Source: Marinobacter halodurans (lineage in GTDB: Bacteria > Pseudomonadota > Gammaproteobacteria > Pseudomonadales > Oleiphilaceae). From it: a stretch of DNA of 64,000 nt. The position numbers and the translations under genes were made by a program. Under the pieces are notes generated by a model that made no database searches, had not been told where the DNA came from, and saw only the letters and a program-made list of their open reading frames with translations. Shown here in pieces: positions 49,891 to 62,401 of the stretch. The stretch's first letter is position 1. Every line of letters starts with the position of its first letter. Location of the stretch: contig NZ_SJDL01000026.1 of assembly GCF_004327985.1 (NCBI RefSeq), forward strand, positions 17,334 to 81,333, read 5' to 3'.

Positions 49891-51123
49891 TCAGAAGGCG
49901 GCGCCGAGCTCCACGGCTGCGCCGACCTCGGTGTCGCTGAACAGGCCGGCGAGCTCCAGGTGGGCACCAAACGGCGAGAAGCCCAGGCCGAAGGTGTACT
50001 GGGTGGTTTCCTCGATGCCGTCGTTGTCGTCGTTGCTGGCCAGGTTACGGCGCACGCCGGCGCGCAACTGGACGGTCCGGAAGGCGTCGAACTCGGCACC
50101 GAGGGCGACCCACTGGGTGTCATCCCCATAGCCGAAGGCCTTGTTCCTGGTCAGGTCCGCTTCGGCCGTCAGGACGTGCATGCTGCTGCGATGGGCGATG
50201 CCGACGGATGCTTTCGGATCCAGTTCGTAGGTACGGCCGGACTTCGAGTCCAGCTCCATGGGGATCACGTTGCGCACGCTCAGGCCGGCGGTCCACTGCT
50301 GGCGCTTGCCAAAGCGGTAGGCGGCGCCCACGTCGGCGTTGAAGCCGTCCTTCCTGGTTCCGTTCTCACCGGCATCGAAGTCGTCGTCTTCGAAGTCGCT
50401 GACCCGCTGCCGGTACTCGAAGGTGCGCAGCTGGACATACTTGGGGGAGAAACCGATGGACAGGGTGTTGTTGTTCTGCAGTTCGAGCGCCTTGGCGAAG
50501 CTGACGCCGACTTCACCCATGGCTGCCGCAATCACGGTGCCGTCGGAGTTGAGCTGGTCGCCGATGTCGCCAATGCCGGCGGCGAGGGTTGGATCGTTCT
50601 CGATCGCTTCCAGCAGGGCCAGGTCACTGTCGGCGACGTTGCCGCGACCGGTGGCCCGCAGGGTGGCGTCGGTGAACACGCCAACGGAGATCGACGATGC
50701 CGGGACGGCAAGACTGATACCCACGCCGGCGTCGGCGCGCATGGTGTCGTGGTTGAGCTCGATCAGTTGGTTCTGCAGTCGATCGGCACTTTGCCGGATG
50801 CCGCTGTAGTCCGATGCGTCGGCCTGCTGGTTGATGCGGTCGATGGTGTCCTGGATGTCGTCGATCTGGTCGACGACCTTCTCGTCGTCGGCCGCGCGGG
50901 CGTTGATCGAGGGCAGGATCAGGCCGAAGTCGTCAGCCCATTCGTGCTGTTGCATGGCCATCATGGCCGGATTGGAGGTGTTGGCAGACGCGGGTTGCGC
51001 CACGGCCACACCGGTGCCTCCCATGGCAAAGGAACGGGCGGTGGTAAAACTCTGGGGCCCGGCAATTGCAGTTCCGGCGGCGGCCGTCAGGCCCATCGCC
51101 AGAACTAGGCGTGTGTGCTTCAT
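49891..51123 (-). CDS. Outer-membrane barrel of the TraF_2 type
   Basis: A 410-residue exported protein. A Sec signal (MKHTRLVLAMGLTAAAGTAIA) is followed by a FadL-like start (GPQSFTTARSFAMGGTGVAVAQPASANTSNPA), a helical region (~75-125) and many aromatic-capped beta strands to the end (VGAAVELGAAF). This family is often named conjugal transfer protein TraF, but no conjugation genes are near. GGGAGA lies 9 nt before the ATG; a longer upstream reading crosses the promoter and is rejected. It is divergent from flgP, with 294 bp of promoter DNA between. Function unknown. Confidence 0.8.
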   Translation of the reverse strand: MKHTRLVLAMGLTAAAGTAIAGPQSFTTARSFAMGGTGVAVAQPASANTSNPAMMAMQQHEWADDFGLILPSINARAADDEKVVDQIDDIQDTIDRINQQADASDYSGIRQSADRLQNQLIELNHDTMRADAGVGISLAVPASSISVGVFTDATLRATGRGNVADSDLALLEAIENDPTLAAGIGDIGDQLNSDGTVIAAAMGEVGVSFAKALELQNNNTLSIGFSPKYVQLRTFEYRQRVSDFEDDDFDAGENGTRKDGFNADVGAAYRFGKRQQWTAGLSVRNVIPMELDSKSGRTYELDPKASVGIAHRSSMHVLTAEADLTRNKAFGYGDDTQWVALGAEFDAFRTVQLRAGVRRNLASNDDNDGIEETTQYTFGLGFSPFGAHLELAGLFSDTEVGAAVELGAAF

Positions 51124-51417
51124 TGGGTACTGTCTCCCATTATTGTGCTTGGGGGCCTCTGTCGGGCTCCTGTGTCGAGCTTCCCTTTCTGTCGGAAGTG
51201 CTCGCACTATAGAGCAATGGCCACGCCGATTGTGTGACCAGACGGTTACGGGACGTGGCTTTTTGCGATCCAGGGGTGCCGGGCGGTCAGGCTTTGCCGC
51301 CCGCCGTTCCGTATTTTGTGTGCCGGCGGCATTATTCGTTCGGCAACAGTGGGTTGGCACTTCTGGCGCGATTTTTTCATGGAAGTCGGCAAAGCTGCGT
51401 TTTAGCCGGAGAAGATA

Positions 51418-51954
51418 ATGAAGCGTTTTTTGATGACCCTGTGCTGCGCCGCCGTCGGTCTGGCCGGTTGCGCCACCTCGGGTTCGGATGGTCAGGGGCG
51501 GTCCATTGACCCGGAGCGTCTGGAGCCGATCGTGGTTCGCGTCAGCGGGTTCGGCACCTATGAGAACAGCGACGATCGCCTCGATACCCGCAAGCGCCTG
51601 CTGGCGCGCCGGGCCTCGAAGCTCGATGCCTACCGAGCACTGGCCGAGCGTGTCTATGGGACGGTGATATACGGCAGTTCGACGGTCAGCGACTTTGTCC
51701 TGCACAATGATAATTTCCGGGCCTATGTGGACAGCTACATCCGCGGTGCCAAGTTGGTGGCGGTCAACGAGCACAGCGACGGTGTGGTGGAGTCGGTGAT
51801 GGAGCTCAAGCTCGAGCCGCGCTTCCGGGCCTGTGTGGCGATGTCCGACGACCGCGAGGTGGCGGAGCGTTGTGCCATTCCCATGCCGTCCGGCAACGAC
51901 AGTCGCGGTGATGTGGCCAGCGATAACGTCGGCTCCCTCTATTACCTGGAGTGA
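51418..51954 (+). CDS. flgP: LPP20-like lipoprotein, FlgP homologue
   Basis: A 178-residue lipoprotein. The signal MKRFLMTLCCAAVGLAGC ends in a lipobox Cys at ~18. The conserved core is ARRASKLDAYRALAERVYG (~60) and VESVMELKLEPRF (~124). In Vibrio FlgP forms the H-ring around the polar/sheathed flagellar base. The next gene, flgT, supports this. The TGA overlaps the flgT leader (stop and next start are 5 bp apart). flgO, the usual third gene, is not present here. Confidence 0.88.
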   Translation: MKRFLMTLCCAAVGLAGCATSGSDGQGRSIDPERLEPIVVRVSGFGTYENSDDRLDTRKRLLARRASKLDAYRALAERVYGTVIYGSSTVSDFVLHNDNFRAYVDSYIRGAKLVAVNEHSDGVVESVMELKLEPRFRACVAMSDDREVAERCAIPMPSGNDSRGDVASDNVGSLYYLE

Positions 51955-51959
51955 TCGGC

Positions 51960-53150
51960 ATGCGTCGGGGCATTCTGTTGTTGGTGGGGCTGCTGCTCAG
52001 CGGGGCGGCGTCGGCCGCCTGGGTGCAGGGAACGGGGCAGGCCGTCATCGTGAACGGTGACATGAATGCCGCCCGTGAGGCGGCCCGTAACGCGGCCCTC
52101 AGGGATGCGGCGTTGCAGTATGAGGCGCAGGTTTCCAGTCAGGACACGATGGAGAACGGGGTACTCACCGATTCGCGCCTGACGGTGGCTTCCCGGGCCC
52201 GGGCGCGTCAGGTCCGGGTGGTCGAGGAGCAGCGTCGCGGTAACCTGCTGCGACTGACGATCGAGGCCGACATGTCCCGGGGGCAGCAGTGCGCCGCCCG
52301 CGACGCGGCTCACCTGCGCAAACGGGTGGCTATCACCGGCTTCCCGATCCTCAATCCCGGCGATGCGCGGATGGGGCGCATCAGCGATGCCGGCGAAGTC
52401 TTGCCGCAGCAGTTGCTGGCCCGTTTGCAGGACGATAACGCCGTGCAGGTGTTCGGTGCCACCCAGGTGCAGCTTTTCCCGGATATCGCCAACGCGCCGA
52501 CGCAGCAGCGTTTCGATAACAGTCTCACCAACGTGATCCAACTGGCGAAGGAGCTGGACGTGCAGTTCGTGGTCACCGGTGTGATCCGGGACATGTCCCT
52601 GGCCGATCCGACCGCCTGGGGGACCTCCCTCCTGGACCGGATGTCCCGCGGTCTGGGAGCGGCGAACCGGGAGCGGCAGTTCGTGGCTGAATTGATGGTG
52701 TACGACGGCTTCAGCGGTTCGCCGGTCTACCAGAAGCGCTTCGTCACCAGCGGCACCTGGGATGAGGACATGACGGCCGCTGTAGGCTTCGGCTCCCCGG
52801 CGTTCAACAACACGGACTATGGCAAGGCGGTCAGCGCCGTTATCGGGGAGATGGAGCAGGCGGTGAACCAGGCGCTGGCCTGCCAGCCGTTCATCACCCG
52901 GATCAGCCGCGTCGATGGCCAGCAGGTGTACCTGCGCTCCGGCGCCACCGCGGGGCTACGCCCGGGCGACAAGTTGCAGCTCTATCGCAGCTACCAGTTC
53001 TTCGATTCGCCGGGCACGACACCAGAGTTGCGCGATGCCGAAGTCACCATGACCGTAAACCACGTGCACCCGGATTTCAGCAGTGGCCTGATGCCGGAGC
53101 AGGGCGGGATCAAGAATCTGCAGCGGGACGATATTGCGATTATCTGGTGA
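51960..53150 (+). CDS. flgT: Flagellar assembly protein FlgT
   Basis: A 396-residue periplasmic protein with a signal peptide (RRGILLLVGLLLSGAASA). The N-terminal domain (WVQGTGQAVIVNGDMNAAREAARNAALRDA) resembles the FlgP/LPP20 fold. A middle domain follows (KRVAITGFPIL ~120, FVVTGVIRDMSL ~205). The C-terminal SH3-like domain ends QPFITRISRVDGQQVYLRSG. In Vibrio FlgT forms the H-ring of the sodium-driven polar motor. The ATG is preferred over a GTG nine bases upstream because TGGAG lies 8 nt before it. Confidence 0.9.
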   Translation: MRRGILLLVGLLLSGAASAAWVQGTGQAVIVNGDMNAAREAARNAALRDAALQYEAQVSSQDTMENGVLTDSRLTVASRARARQVRVVEEQRRGNLLRLTIEADMSRGQQCAARDAAHLRKRVAITGFPILNPGDARMGRISDAGEVLPQQLLARLQDDNAVQVFGATQVQLFPDIANAPTQQRFDNSLTNVIQLAKELDVQFVVTGVIRDMSLADPTAWGTSLLDRMSRGLGAANRERQFVAELMVYDGFSGSPVYQKRFVTSGTWDEDMTAAVGFGSPAFNNTDYGKAVSAVIGEMEQAVNQALACQPFITRISRVDGQQVYLRSGATAGLRPGDKLQLYRSYQFFDSPGTTPELRDAEVTMTVNHVHPDFSSGLMPEQGGIKNLQRDDIAIIW

Positions 53151-53155
53151 CGCAT

Positions 53156-53465
53156 GTGGCCGACGCTTCAGCTTCGGAGGGCCTCATTGGGGCCCTTTTT
53201 ATTGGGCCACTCGAATGTGTGTACAGGATTGAAGTCTCGAGTCGCGAAGCGAATGGCGATAACGCAGATGGGCTGGTTGGCGTGCGGGAGAAAGGGCAGA
53301 CCTGCGGTCTGCTCCGAAGCTGAAGCGTCGGCTACACGGTGTAGCGGTATGTCAGGCTGCGGGACAATAGGCGAGTTGGAACCAGGGTAGTGAATTGGAG
53401 AGAGGGCGAGGAGTCTGGTGAAAATGTAGCCGACGCTTTAGCTTCGGTGGGCCCGACAGGGCCCT
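53156..53465. repeat. Three REP-like units and terminator-like hairpin
   Basis: Arms occur at 53156 (TGTGGCCGACGCTTCAGC, forward), 53310 (GAAGCTGAAGCGTCGGCT, inverse) and 53425 (TGTAGCCGACGCTTTAGC, forward). Each is followed or preceded by its own hairpin: AGGGCC/GGGCCCT plus TTTTATT at 53178, GCAGACC/GGTCTGC at 53297, and GGGCCC/GGGCCC at 53449. The first also looks like the flgT terminator. The copies lie between the convergent flgT and sufE. Confidence 0.85.
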
Positions 53466-53509
53466 GGCTCATGCGCGAAAGCTTCGGCTCAATCGAAAGT
53501 TTTCTTGGC

Positions 53510-53974
53510 TTACGCCCCGGCCTCTTCCTTAGAGGCAATATCCCGAATCTTCCCGACCATCGCCCGCAGGCCGTTGCCGCGCGTTGGCGAGATGTGGCGG
53601 AACAGGTCCAGGCGCTCGAACAGCTCGTCCACATCCACGGACAGCAGATCCCTCGGCAGTTTGCCGTTCAGGGCAATCAGGATGATCGCGGCGAGGCCGC
53701 GCACGATCATGGCGTCGCTGTCGATCATCAGGAACAGGCGACCGCTGTCCGGGTCCAGGTAGTGGATCAGCCACACCTGGCTCTGACAGCCGTGCACATA
53801 GTTCTCTTCCACCTTTTCATCGTCCGGGAAGGCCGGTAGTTGCTTGCCCAGGTCGATGATGTAGGCGTAGCGCTCTTCCCAGTCGTCCAGGAATTCGAAG
53901 GCTTCGTTGACGTCATCGAGGGTAACGCCCTGGCCGAGCGGGTTGTCGAGGAATTGTTGGGCGGCTGCAGTCAT
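53510..53974 (-). CDS. sufE: Cysteine desulfuration protein SufE
   Basis: A 154-residue SufE, which accepts persulfide from SufS and passes it to SufBCD. The acceptor cysteine is in YVHGCQSQVWL (~63). The fold elements GVTLDDVNEAFEFLDDWEERYAYIIDLGK and LSPTRGNG-like HISPTRGNGLRAM are conserved. It is the last of seven suf genes on this strand and lies ~75 bp after sufT. Confidence 0.95.
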   Translation of the reverse strand: MTAAAQQFLDNPLGQGVTLDDVNEAFEFLDDWEERYAYIIDLGKQLPAFPDDEKVEENYVHGCQSQVWLIHYLDPDSGRLFLMIDSDAMIVRGLAAIILIALNGKLPRDLLSVDVDELFERLDLFRHISPTRGNGLRAMVGKIRDIASKEEAGA

Positions 53975-54047
53975 AACGGATCAGGGAATTGTTGGTCGGG
54001 TTTGGTGAGCAGTGAACCGCATCGGCGGCGGTGGTGCAAGGGAATGC

Positions 54048-54590
54048 CTACAGCATCCCCAGCTCAAGCTTGGCTTCGTCCGACAGCATGTCGTTGTTCC
54101 AGGGCGGGTCGAAGGTCAGTTCCACGGTGACCTTGTCCACGTTCGGTACATGCTCCACCTTGCGCTTGACGTCATCGGTAATCACCGGACCCATGCCGCA
54201 ACCGGCGGCGGTCAGGGTCATCAGGATATAGACCTGGTTGCCCTCGGGCGTGTCGTTGGTGATCTGGCAGTCGTAGATCAGGCCCAGTTCGACGACGTTC
54301 ACCGGAATTTCCGGGTCGTAGCAGCTGCGCATGGCTTCCCACACCTGGTTCTCGTTGACGGTGCCGTCTTCCGGGGTCTCGTAGCTGCTCTGGGGCGGTT
54401 CCTTGCCCAGGGCATCCGCGTCATGACCTTCCACCCGCGCCAGGTTCCCGTTGACGGCCACGGTAAAGGTGCCGCCCAGGGACTGGGTGATGGTCACGAA
54501 GGTGTCGGCCGGGATCATGATTTCGGTGCCGGAAGGCACCAGCCGGGCTTCAACTTCGCGCTTGGTCAGGACAACTTCGCGTTCGGCCAT
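54048..54590 (-). CDS. sufT: Fe-S maturation protein SufT
   Basis: A 180-residue protein with an N-terminal segment (~1-80) and a DUF59/MIP18-like domain (AMRSCYDPEIPVNVVELGLIYDC ~88, TAAGCGMGPVITDDVKRKV ~128, VELTFDPPWNNDML ~158). SufT assists maturation of Fe-S proteins under high demand. The MAERE start has no closer RBS than GAGG, and a TTG upstream is ignored. It lies between sufA and sufE. Confidence 0.92.
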   Translation of the reverse strand: MAEREVVLTKREVEARLVPSGTEIMIPADTFVTITQSLGGTFTVAVNGNLARVEGHDADALGKEPPQSSYETPEDGTVNENQVWEAMRSCYDPEIPVNVVELGLIYDCQITNDTPEGNQVYILMTLTAAGCGMGPVITDDVKRKVEHVPNVDKVTVELTFDPPWNNDMLSDEAKLELGML

Positions 54591-54619
54591 GGATCGGATA
54601 CGCCTCGTCAATCAGTGAA

Positions 54620-54973
54620 TCAGGAAATGGAGAAGCTTTCGCCGCAACCGCACTCGGCTGTCGCATTCGGGTTGCGGAAGTGGAACATGGAGTTCAGGCC
54701 TTCCCGAATGAAGTCGATTTCGGTGCCGTTGACGACGGGCAGATCCTTGCGGGCCACATAGACGTCGACGTCCTCGAAATTGAAGATCGCATCGTCGTCG
54801 CCCTGTTCGGTCACCCACTCGGTCTCGTACATGAAGCCGGAGCAGCCGCTCTTGCGGATGGCCAGGCGAATGCCGCGGGCCTCCGGTTTACTGGCGAGCT
54901 GCTTGCGCACGTGGGCGATGGCGGCCGGTGTCAGGGTCACGCCAACGCTGGGGGTAAAGGTTTCAGCCGTCAT
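54620..54973 (-). CDS. sufA: A-type Fe-S carrier (SufA/IscA family)
   Basis: A 117-residue HesB-like carrier. The three cluster cysteines are in RKSGCSGFMY (~44) and the C-terminal ECGCGESFSI (~108). It receives a cluster from SufBCD and hands it to apo-proteins. It lies between sufS and sufT. GGAG precedes the ATG. Confidence 0.93.
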   Translation of the reverse strand: MTAETFTPSVGVTLTPAAIAHVRKQLASKPEARGIRLAIRKSGCSGFMYETEWVTEQGDDDAIFNFEDVDVYVARKDLPVVNGTEIDFIREGLNSMFHFRNPNATAECGCGESFSIS

Positions 54974-55013
54974 GTTTCGCCTCCCGATGTCTCAATCCGC
55001 AATCAATCTGGTT

Positions 55014-56261
<1,248 letters not shown>

Positions 56262-56266
56262 GGTGT

Positions 56267-57553
56267 TCAGGCTCCTTCGAACGCTTGTTCGATAAACCGG
56301 TTCAGGCGCGCTTGTACGGTTTCCCGTACGGCTTCCACCGGAATCTGCTCGATGAGCTCGTTGATGAACGCCATGCTCAGCAGCGTGTTGGCTTCACGGC
56401 GGTCAATGCCGCGGGACACCAGGTAGAACAGGGCGGTCTCGTCGAGCTGACCAACGGTGGCGCCGTGGGCGCATTTCACGTCGTCGGCGTAGATTTCCAG
56501 TTCCGGCTTGGTGTCGATTTCCGCACCGGTGGAGAGCAGCAGGTTCTTGTTGCTCATGTTGGCATTCGACTTCTGCGCATCCTTATGGATGTGGATACGG
56601 CCATTGAAGATCGCGTGGGACTCGTCCGCGGCAATGTTGCGATAGGTTTCCTCGCTGTCGCAGTGCGGCGCCACGTGCTCAATGGTGGTGTGGTTGTCGA
56701 AATGCTGTTTGTCCTGGGTGACGGCGACGCCGTTGAGGCGGCAGTTGGCGCCCGGGGCTTCCAGGCGCACCTGCAGGTCGTGACGGCGCAGCGGGCCGCC
56801 AAAGCCGACGCAGTGGCTGTCCAGCCGGGCGTGGCCCAGCAGGCGGGCGCCGGTGGCGCCGATGTGATGGATGTTCTCGCCTTCCAATGACAGGCGCACG
56901 TTGGTGACGTTGGCACCATCCGCCAGGCTGAACTCGGTAACCGCATCCACCAGGGCTGTCTGGTCGCCGGTGGAGATGTATTCTTCCACCAGGGTCATCT
57001 GACTGTTCGCGCCGGCATCCACGTAGATGCGGGGATAGACCGAACCGGCCGCTTCCGCATCCGCTTCGAAAATGACGAACAACGGGCGATCCAGGACCGC
57101 ATCCTGGCGCAGCCGGATATACAGGCCGTCCTCGAAGCGCGCGGTATTCAGGCGCGCCATCTGCACGGCGTTGTTGTCCAGGGTGTTGTCCAGACGATCC
57201 GCCAGGTGCTGGGCGGTGTCGTCGTCCAGGTCCACAAAACTGCGGATCTCGATGCCGTCCACATCCGGGAAATCGCTGGCTTCCGGAACCAGTACGCCGT
57301 TGTGGATCACGACGTGATAGCCGTCCACTGCCAGGCCCGGGCCGGAGTTGCGACCGGACGGCAGGCTGGCGGCCAGTTCGTCGGTCAGCTTCAGGTAGCG
57401 GCTGGAGTATTTCCAGTTTTCCGTCTTGCGCGTCGGCAGCGGCATGTCCGCAAGGGCCTTGCCGCGCTGCGCGCGCAGGGCCTGCAGCGGTGCCGGTAGC
57501 TTGCCGGCCGCCGCTTCGAGGAAGGCGCTGGACAGGGTCGGTGCTGTTTTCAT
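56267..57553 (-). CDS. sufD: Fe-S cluster scaffold subunit SufD
   Basis: A 428-residue SufD, paralogue of SufB. The C-terminal beta-helix has AHGATVGQLDETALFYLVSRGI (~352) and FNGRIHIHKDAQKSNANMSNKNLLLS (~318). The active pair His/Cys of the SufB-D interface can be placed near DDVKCAHGATV. Two ATGs lie 3 bp apart; GGAGG is 5 nt before the inner one. It is a part of the SufBC2D complex. Confidence 0.95.
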   Translation of the reverse strand: MKTAPTLSSAFLEAAAGKLPAPLQALRAQRGKALADMPLPTRKTENWKYSSRYLKLTDELAASLPSGRNSGPGLAVDGYHVVIHNGVLVPEASDFPDVDGIEIRSFVDLDDDTAQHLADRLDNTLDNNAVQMARLNTARFEDGLYIRLRQDAVLDRPLFVIFEADAEAAGSVYPRIYVDAGANSQMTLVEEYISTGDQTALVDAVTEFSLADGANVTNVRLSLEGENIHHIGATGARLLGHARLDSHCVGFGGPLRRHDLQVRLEAPGANCRLNGVAVTQDKQHFDNHTTIEHVAPHCDSEETYRNIAADESHAIFNGRIHIHKDAQKSNANMSNKNLLLSTGAEIDTKPELEIYADDVKCAHGATVGQLDETALFYLVSRGIDRREANTLLSMAFINELIEQIPVEAVRETVQARLNRFIEQAFEGA

Positions 57554-57567
57554 CATAACCTCCCCCC

Positions 57568-58335
<768 letters not shown>

Positions 58336-58395
58336 GGATGATGGTCTCTCTCTGAATTCCTGAATTCTGTGTGCGTGTGCGATAGCAGGCGTTGA

Positions 58396-59844
<1,449 letters not shown>

Positions 59845-60041
59845 GATCGTCGCTCCGTCTCTCTCAGATGCAGGCACGTTAGATGGCCTGCAGGCTCTAT
59901 TTGCGTGTTGGCCATGGCCGTTGCCATGCCCGGAAATCTGCCTTCCCCGTTTTCTACAGGCGTTACGTTACCGGCCGGTGATCGGTTCCCCGGTCGATGC
60001 TGACGCCCTTGTCGTTCTTATGGTGGGTCTTCTGGGGGAGG

Positions 60042-60074
60042 ATTGTACAATATCAGAGTAAAATAGTCAGGTAT
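60042..60074 (-). promoter_or_regulatory. IscR type-1 site over the suf promoter
   Basis: On the minus strand ATACCTGACTA at the left and ACTCTGATAT at the right flank TTTT, forming a 25-bp site (60050-60074). It matches the published type-1 IscR consensus (ATASYYGACTRWWWYAGTCRRSTAT) at 22 of 25 positions by my count. It covers a -35 CTGACT and the spacer, with -10 TACAAT (60042-60047) 17 bp away. Repression by [2Fe-2S]-IscR is inferred; no iscR gene is in the window. Confidence 0.7.
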
Positions 60075-60211
60075 TAAATGGTCGTACCTGAGGTCTCTGC
60101 GGGCAGGGCCTTCGCCGGACTTTCGGGGTGCCGGAGCCACCCGGAAAGCCGCGCATTATAACGCATCCGGGGGCGTTTGGTTACTGTCTGTCGTGATCGG
60201 AACGGCCGGCG

Positions 60212-60652
60212 CTAATAAGGCGCATAGAGCGATTCAATGTCCGTGGTGTAACTGATGCCCACCAGTTTCCAGCCCTGATCCGCCTGATAGAAGGTGAACT
60301 GCCACGCCATGGCGGCCTCGGTGAATTTCTGCAGCCAGGTTTCCCGGTAGAAGTCGTCGGCGATGGCTTCGCGTTTGACCAACGACGTCCCCACCGTCTT
60401 GCCGGCGCGATCGAAGACTTTCTGGAAGTAGGTGTCGGCTTCCTTGGCGGAGGCATCGAACGGCTTTCGGGGCACGCCGAGGTAGGGGGCAAGGCCCGCA
60501 TAGGCTTCCGCCACTTCGCCCTGTTTCACCTGCGTCATGAAGGCCTGGGTCTGGGGCTTGATGGCGTCGGGGCTGGCCAGGGTATCGGCGGCAGCGGGGA
60601 GAGTGAGAACGAAAAGCAGGAGGCTGGCAACGCGGGCGATCTTTAACAGCAT
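60212..60652 (-). CDS. Exported DUF4864-like protein
   Basis: A 146-residue protein with a signal peptide (MLLKIARVASLLLFVLTLPAAA, cut after AD-side AAA). The cystatin/NTF2-like mature part has KPQTQAFMTQVKQGEVAEAYAGLAPYLG, FDRAGKTVGTSLVKREAI and the strand WQFTFYQADQGWKLVGISY at the end. Small families of this shape are often annotated DUF4864. It is a single gene; role unknown. Confidence 0.75.
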   Translation of the reverse strand: MLLKIARVASLLLFVLTLPAAADTLASPDAIKPQTQAFMTQVKQGEVAEAYAGLAPYLGVPRKPFDASAKEADTYFQKVFDRAGKTVGTSLVKREAIADDFYRETWLQKFTEAAMAWQFTFYQADQGWKLVGISYTTDIESLYAPY

Positions 60653-60764
60653 GAACAGTGTCCAGGGTAAGCGGGGGTGGCTCAGTCGTCTGAATACTCT
60701 ATGCTAGTCCTCCTTTGCCCGTCACGCTGTGACTCAATCCGTTTTCCAGAGGTTGTTCCGCCCC

Positions 60765-61685
60765 ATGGCCGTTGTCCTGTCCCTGTTTGTGAAGCTATTG
60801 CCGCTGTACATCACCGTGGCACTGGGCTGGGTTGCAGGGCGCTATCTGGAGGCCAGTGGTCGCCATATTGCCGGCATCATGCTCTACATCGTGACGCCGT
60901 CGGTGATTTTCTCCGGGGTCATGGCCGCGCCGCTGACGCCGGAAGTGCTGCTGATGCCGGTGATCGTGTTCGGTTTCTGTACCGGCGTGAGTCTTTTGCA
61001 CCTGGCCATCGGCAAGCGCATCCTTTCGGACGGCACGGCCAGCATCATCCCGCTGGCGGTGGGCACGGGGAACACCGGCTACTTCGGCATTCCCGTGGCG
61101 CTGTTGCTGTTCGGTGAGGAGGGTGTGGCGCTCTACATCGTCTGCATGCTGGGCACCACGCTGTTCGAGAACTCCGTGGGCTATTACCTGGCCGGGCGAG
61201 GGCGCTACAGCGCCCGGGACTGTCTGGCCCGGGTGGTCCGCCTGCCGGCCATTTACGCGTTCCTGCTGGGTGTCGTGCTCAATCTCAGTGACGTGGCCAT
61301 ACCGGCCGTGTTCCAGCCCCTGTTCGACAACCTGCGTGGGGCCTACAGCGTTCTCGGGATGATGATCGTGGGCATGAGTATCCTGAATTTCCGGGGCCTG
61401 TTGGGGAATGTGCGCTTCACCGGGCTCGCCTTCTTCGGCAAGTTCGTGGTCTGGCCTGTCGCGGCTCTGCTGTTCTGGTGGGCCGACAGTCACTGGTTCG
61501 GCTTCTACGACGAGGCGGTCTACCGGGCCATTTTCCTGGTCTCCATCACTCCGATTGCCGCCAATACCGTGGTCATCGCGACGCTGCTGGAGGCGTCACC
61601 GCGCCAGGCGGCGGGCACCACGCTGCTGAGCACGCTGTTTGCGCTGGCGTATATCCCGGTGATGGTCGCCATCTTCCTGGCCTAA
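60765..61685 (+). CDS. AEC-family (auxin efflux carrier-like) transporter
   Basis: A ~306-residue integral membrane protein with about ten TM helices in two inverted halves: AVVLSLFVKLLPLYITVALGW at the start, GTGNTGYFGIPVALLLFG (~100) in half one and TPIAANTVVIATLL (~258) in half two. Bacterial AEC proteins transport small carboxylates such as malate or others. An upstream GTG would add 12 residues without a good RBS. The end overlaps by 4 bp the converging photolyase remnant. Confidence 0.85.
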   Translation: MAVVLSLFVKLLPLYITVALGWVAGRYLEASGRHIAGIMLYIVTPSVIFSGVMAAPLTPEVLLMPVIVFGFCTGVSLLHLAIGKRILSDGTASIIPLAVGTGNTGYFGIPVALLLFGEEGVALYIVCMLGTTLFENSVGYYLAGRGRYSARDCLARVVRLPAIYAFLLGVVLNLSDVAIPAVFQPLFDNLRGAYSVLGMMIVGMSILNFRGLLGNVRFTGLAFFGKFVVWPVAALLFWWADSHWFGFYDEAVYRAIFLVSITPIAANTVVIATLLEASPRQAAGTTLLSTLFALAYIPVMVAIFLA

Positions 61686-62401
61686 TCACCGAACAGTGAC
61701 AGCTGGTTGCTGTCGTCCTGCTGCTTGCCTCGCACCTTCGGCCGATTCTGGCGCGGGCCCTTGCGGCTGCCGTGGCGCTTGAGGACCCGGTCGGTTTCCG
61801 CCCGTGTGACGTGATTCTTGCGAAACTCGCTCACCGCCTGACGGGCTTCGCGGGCGGCCTGTTCATGGTCACAGATCGGCGTTGTGTATAACTGTCCACC
61901 ATAAAGTGCGTGCTGCTCCCGGGTCATGTGCCAGGGGCTGTGGATAAACTCATCCGGCACGCCTTCCAGCTCGGGAATCCAGCGGCGGATGAAGGTGCTA
62001 TTCGCATCCAGCTTGCGGGACTGCAGCTCCGGGTTGTAGATGCGCAGGGCGTTGATGCCGGTCAGGCCGCTCTGCATCTGGGCCTGGGGGTAATGGATGC
62101 CCGGCTCGAAGTCGGTGAACAGGCGGGCCAGGTGCAGGGCCGGATCGCGCCAGTGCAGCCAGAGCTGGTAGCTGGCCACGGCCATCAGCATGGCGCGCAT
62201 GCGGAAGTTGATCCAGCCGGTCTCCCGCAGAGCCCGCATGGCCGCATCCACCAGCGGCCAGCCGGTTTGCCCCTCCGCCCATCGCGCCAGCCGTTCGCCA
62301 TCGTTGGGGCCCTGCTTGAGCGTTTCCAATTCCCGGTGAATGGCACGGAATTCGAGGTTGGGTTCGTCTTCCAGTTTCTGGATGAAATGGCAGTGCCAGT
62401 G
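61682..62401 (-). pseudogene. phrB: Deoxyribodipyrimidine photolyase, C-terminal part only (disrupted by an insertion)
   Basis: The frame encodes the FAD-binding domain: it enters as WHCHFIQKLEDEPNLEF and continues GWPLVDAAMRALRETGWINFRMR, SYQLWLHWRDPALHLARLFTDFEPGIHYPQ, and FIRRWIPELEGVPDEFIHSPW. The C-terminus is intact. Upstream (higher coordinates) the frame hits a stop TAA at 62402-62404, exactly where GC-rich sequence changes to AT-rich. The N-terminal antenna-pigment domain and the first part of the FAD domain are missing. The rest is expected beyond the integrated element, to the right of the window. Confidence 0.9.

Noticed and set aside
51124..51774. Longer N-terminal version of the TraF-like gene
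   Set aside because: The extension would run across the promoter and antisense to flgP; the internal ATG has a good RBS and begins a proper signal peptide.
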